Shown: positions 5,231 to 6,856 of the stretch, piece after piece
Position numbering within the stretch: position 1 is the stretch's first letter
Layout of the letters: each line of letters begins with the position of its first letter
Assembly (NCBI GenBank): GCA_027438535.1
Contig: DAIAMA010000066.1
Coordinates: 1 to 6,856 of the forward strand
DNA length: 6,856 bases
Reading direction: 5' to 3'
Source of the DNA: a bacterium
GTDB taxonomy: Bacteria > Pseudomonadota > Gammaproteobacteria > Burkholderiales > Thiobacteraceae
The notes under the pieces: generated by a model
The model's database searches: none
Seen by the model: only the letters and a program-made list of their open reading frames with translations
Told to the model about the DNA's origin: nothing
Program-made: the position numbers and the translations under genes

Positions 5231-5803
5231 ATGAGCCGGATCGCGACACCGTTTCCCCCGCTTACCACGCCGCTTTCCGAGCAGGAAATCGACGCGCGCG
5301 CAGCACAAATCAAGCTTATTATTTTCGATGTGGATGGCGTGCTGACCGATGGCGCGCTATACCTCAACGACGCGGGCCAAGAGAGCAAGGCTTTCTTTTC
5401 GCTCGACGGTCACGGCATTAAAATGTTGAAGAGAAGCGGCGTCGAAATCGCCATCATCACCGGCCGCGACTCGCAACTCATGCGCCACCGGGCGAAAAAT
5501 CTCAATATCGGCTATTTGTATCAAGGCGTGGAAGATAAGCTCGAGGCTTTCTTGGAACTGACCCAGCAACTGGGTCTCGCCGGCGAGCACGTCGCCGCCA
5601 TGGGAGACGATGTCGTCGACCTGCCGATGATGCGCCGTAGCGGGCTATCCATTGCGGTTCCCGCCGCGCCGGACAACGTGAAGCAATACGCCCACTATGT
5701 CACGCGACTGCCCGGCGGCAAGGGCGCGGTACGCGAAGTGTGCGAACGCATCATGCGTGCGCAAGGCACCCTGGACACGCAGCTCGCCCCGTATTTGAAA
5801 TGA
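5231..5803 (+). CDS. kdsC: 3-deoxy-D-manno-octulosonate 8-phosphate phosphatase
   Basis: KdsC hydrolyses Kdo 8-phosphate to Kdo and phosphate, two steps after KdsD; the intervening synthase (kdsA) is not in the window. The 190-residue protein is a HAD-superfamily phosphatase without a cap domain (C0 type, tetrameric in the family). All HAD motifs are visible: motif I DVDGVLTDG with nucleophile D33 and acid/base D35; motif II Thr77 in ITGRDS; motif III Lys103 in VEDKL; motif IV GDDVVD with D126 and D130. The C-terminal GGKGAVREVCERI segment is typical and helps close the neighbouring active site. The start ATG at 5231 follows the kdsD stop by six bases. The stop TGA overlaps the lptC start as ATGA, so translation is probably coupled. 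Confidence 0.95.
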   Translation: MSRIATPFPPLTTPLSEQEIDARAAQIKLIIFDVDGVLTDGALYLNDAGQESKAFFSLDGHGIKMLKRSGVEIAIITGRDSQLMRHRAKNLNIGYLYQGVEDKLEAFLELTQQLGLAGEHVAAMGDDVVDLPMMRRSGLSIAVPAAPDNVKQYAHYVTRLPGGKGAVREVCERIMRAQGTLDTQLAPYLK

Positions 5804-6375
5804 TCAAAAACCTGTCTGCCTGGGCCACGCTCCTGTTCCTCGCCCTGTTCGCCGCGCTGACACTGTGGCTGGATCGCGTAGTGCAACCGTCCGCTCCCAG
5901 ACTCGATGGCGGCACCCGGCACGAGCCCGACTACGTCGTGGAAAATTTCAGCGCGGCCACGCTCGATCTCGCTGGACAACCGCATTACACCTTGGCCGCG
6001 ACCAAAATGACGCATTATCCGGATGACCAGACAACGCAGCTGGTGCGCCCGCACTTCATGATGTTCGCGCCCAACGCCCCACCCTATCATATCTACGCGC
6101 AGCGCGGTTTCATCACCGAGGACGGGAAGGACGCTTACTTGTACGATCAAGTACGGTTGATACGCGAAGCGCGCGGCACCGCCTCCGAGCTCACGCTGGA
6201 CACCAGCTTTCTGCATCTGATCCCGGATGCGGACATCGCCCTCACCGATAAGCCGGTCGTGATTAACGATGCGCATACCCATATCACCGCAGTTGGCTTA
6301 AAATTGGACAAAAGAAAGCATCTGCTCAAACTGCTTTCACACGTAAAGGTCAGATATGAACCGCGTTCTCGCTAA
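5800..6375 (+). CDS. lptC: LPS export system protein LptC
   Basis: LptC is a bitopic inner-membrane protein. It sits on the LptB2FG transporter and passes LPS to periplasmic LptA. From ATG 5800 the protein has 191 residues, the normal length (191 in E. coli). One N-terminal transmembrane helix spans about 5-24, followed by a periplasmic beta-jellyroll domain (about 43-187). Family-like segments are DYVVENFSAATLD (44-56), MTHYPDDQTTQLVRP (70-84) and LIPDADIALTDKPVVI (140-155). An upstream in-frame ATG at 5740 was rejected: it lies inside kdsC and would bury the membrane helix behind 20 atypical residues. The start overlaps the kdsC stop by four bases, and the 3' end overlaps lptA by 20 bases. 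Confidence 0.92.
   Translation: MIKNLSAWATLLFLALFAALTLWLDRVVQPSAPRLDGGTRHEPDYVVENFSAATLDLAGQPHYTLAATKMTHYPDDQTTQLVRPHFMMFAPNAPPYHIYAQRGFITEDGKDAYLYDQVRLIREARGTASELTLDTSFLHLIPDADIALTDKPVVINDAHTHITAVGLKLDKRKHLLKLLSHVKVRYEPRSR
6345..6349 (+). promoter_or_regulatory. Ribosome-binding site of lptA within the lptC 3' end
   Basis: AAAGG lies six bases before the lptA ATG at 6356, inside the last codons of lptC. It supports that start over later in-frame codons and would allow independent initiation on lptA despite the 20-base overlap. Confidence 0.55.
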
Positions 6376-6856
6376 TTGGCTGCCCCTGCTTGCCCATCTC
6401 GCCGCGCTTGCCCTGGCGCTGCCCGCTTACGCCGAGAGCGCGGATCGAGATAAACCGATCAACCTGGAATCCGACACCGTCGAGGTCAACGACCAAACCA
6501 AGGTCAGCACCTATCAGGGCAATGTGCGCCTGACCCAAGGCACGCTCCTGATCACGGCCGACAAACTGACGGTAGTACAAGACGCCGAGGGATTTTCCAA
6601 GAGTAGCGCGTATGGCAATCCGACTTATTTCAAGCAAAAGAGCGATGGCTCGGACGAGAACATCGAAGGCTGGGCGCAACGCATCGAATACGATGCCAAG
6701 CGCGACAAATTGGAAATGTTCACGCATGCGCGCATCAAGCGCGGCCAAGACGAAGTGCGCGGCAACTACATTACCTATGACGGCACGAATCAATCCTATC
6801 GCGTCGTTGGCGGCCAGGAAGCGGCCAGTGCGACCAATCCCCGCGGCCGCGTGCGC
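6356..6856 (+). CDS. lptA: LPS transport periplasmic protein LptA, C-terminus beyond the right edge
   Basis: LptA polymerises into the periplasmic beta-jellyroll bridge that carries LPS from LptC to LptD in the outer membrane. The frame from ATG 6356 stays open for 167 codons to the window edge with no stop. A Sec signal peptide is clear: a short positively charged start, a Leu/Ala-rich core and a likely cleavage after Ala26 (PAYA|ESAD). The OstA/LptA-type domain begins at about 33 with INLESDTVEVND, then YQGNVRLTQGTLLITADKL, a GNPTYFKQK strand, a WAQRIEYD repeat and a GDEV-like strand (GQDEVRGNYITYD). Only the last few tens of residues are missing, judging by the usual length of about 185-220. 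It overlaps lptC by 20 bases. The next genes in the normal order would be lptB and rpoN. Confidence 0.93.
   Translation, partial: MNRVLANWLPLLAHLAALALALPAYAESADRDKPINLESDTVEVNDQTKVSTYQGNVRLTQGTLLITADKLTVVQDAEGFSKSSAYGNPTYFKQKSDGSDENIEGWAQRIEYDAKRDKLEMFTHARIKRGQDEVRGNYITYDGTNQSYRVVGGQEAASATNPRGRVR

Noticed and set aside
5740..5799. Upstream ATG extension of lptC by 20 codons
   Set aside because: It lies inside kdsC and would place a charged, atypical segment before the membrane helix; ATG 5800 forms the usual ATGA overlap.
1..6856. Mobile element, CRISPR array, tRNA or rRNA
   Set aside because: No transposase or integrase frame, no paired terminal inverted repeats at the junction, no regularly spaced repeats, and no recognisable tRNA or rRNA sequence were seen on either strand.

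Overview
The window looks like GC-rich betaproteobacterial chromosome. The main clue is a ptsN gene followed directly by the start of hprK (HPr kinase/phosphorylase), an arrangement typical of Betaproteobacteria. A second clue is the LPS-export cluster kdsD-kdsC-lptC-lptA, with a divergent Kef-type antiporter gene upstream. The genus cannot be told from the sequence.

Layout, left to right. (1) Positions 1-728, minus strand: the 3' part of hpf (ribosome hibernation factor), complete ptsN (EIIA-Ntr) and the first 17 codons of hprK. (2) About 707-730: an abrupt junction where hpf loses its 5' part. (3) To 1237, plus strand: the 3' part of a helical-repeat (TPR-like) protein gene that has lost its own 5' part at the same point. 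(4) 1238-1401: an AT-rich intergenic region with a near-perfect sigma-54 promoter. (5) 1402-2115: a type IV pilin-like gene. (6) 2171-4138, minus strand: a Kef/YbaL-type cation:proton antiporter with a cytosolic RCK (TrkA) module. (7) 4139-4222: a short divergent promoter region in which both predicted transcripts start at or next to the start codon. (8) 4223 to the right edge, plus strand: kdsD, kdsC, lptC and lptA (cut by the window edge), tightly packed and partly overlapping.

Function. KdsD and KdsC carry out the first and third steps of CMP-Kdo supply for LPS inner core. LptC and LptA are the inner-membrane and periplasmic parts of the LPS transport bridge. In Betaproteobacteria and many Gammaproteobacteria this operon normally continues with lptB, rpoN, hpf and ptsN (then hprK in Betaproteobacteria), all on one strand. 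Here hpf-ptsN-hprK lie about 5 kb on the other side of the cluster, inverted, and hpf is cut. The most striking feature of the window is therefore structural: one inversion, or an inverted chimeric join made during amplification, cloning or assembly, with breakpoints inside hpf and the TPR-like gene, explains the whole layout. No clearly new defence, mobile or RNA system is visible. The other notable points are the sigma-54-driven orphan pilin, the two probably leaderless divergent promoters, and a terminator-like hairpin abutting the ptsN start codon.
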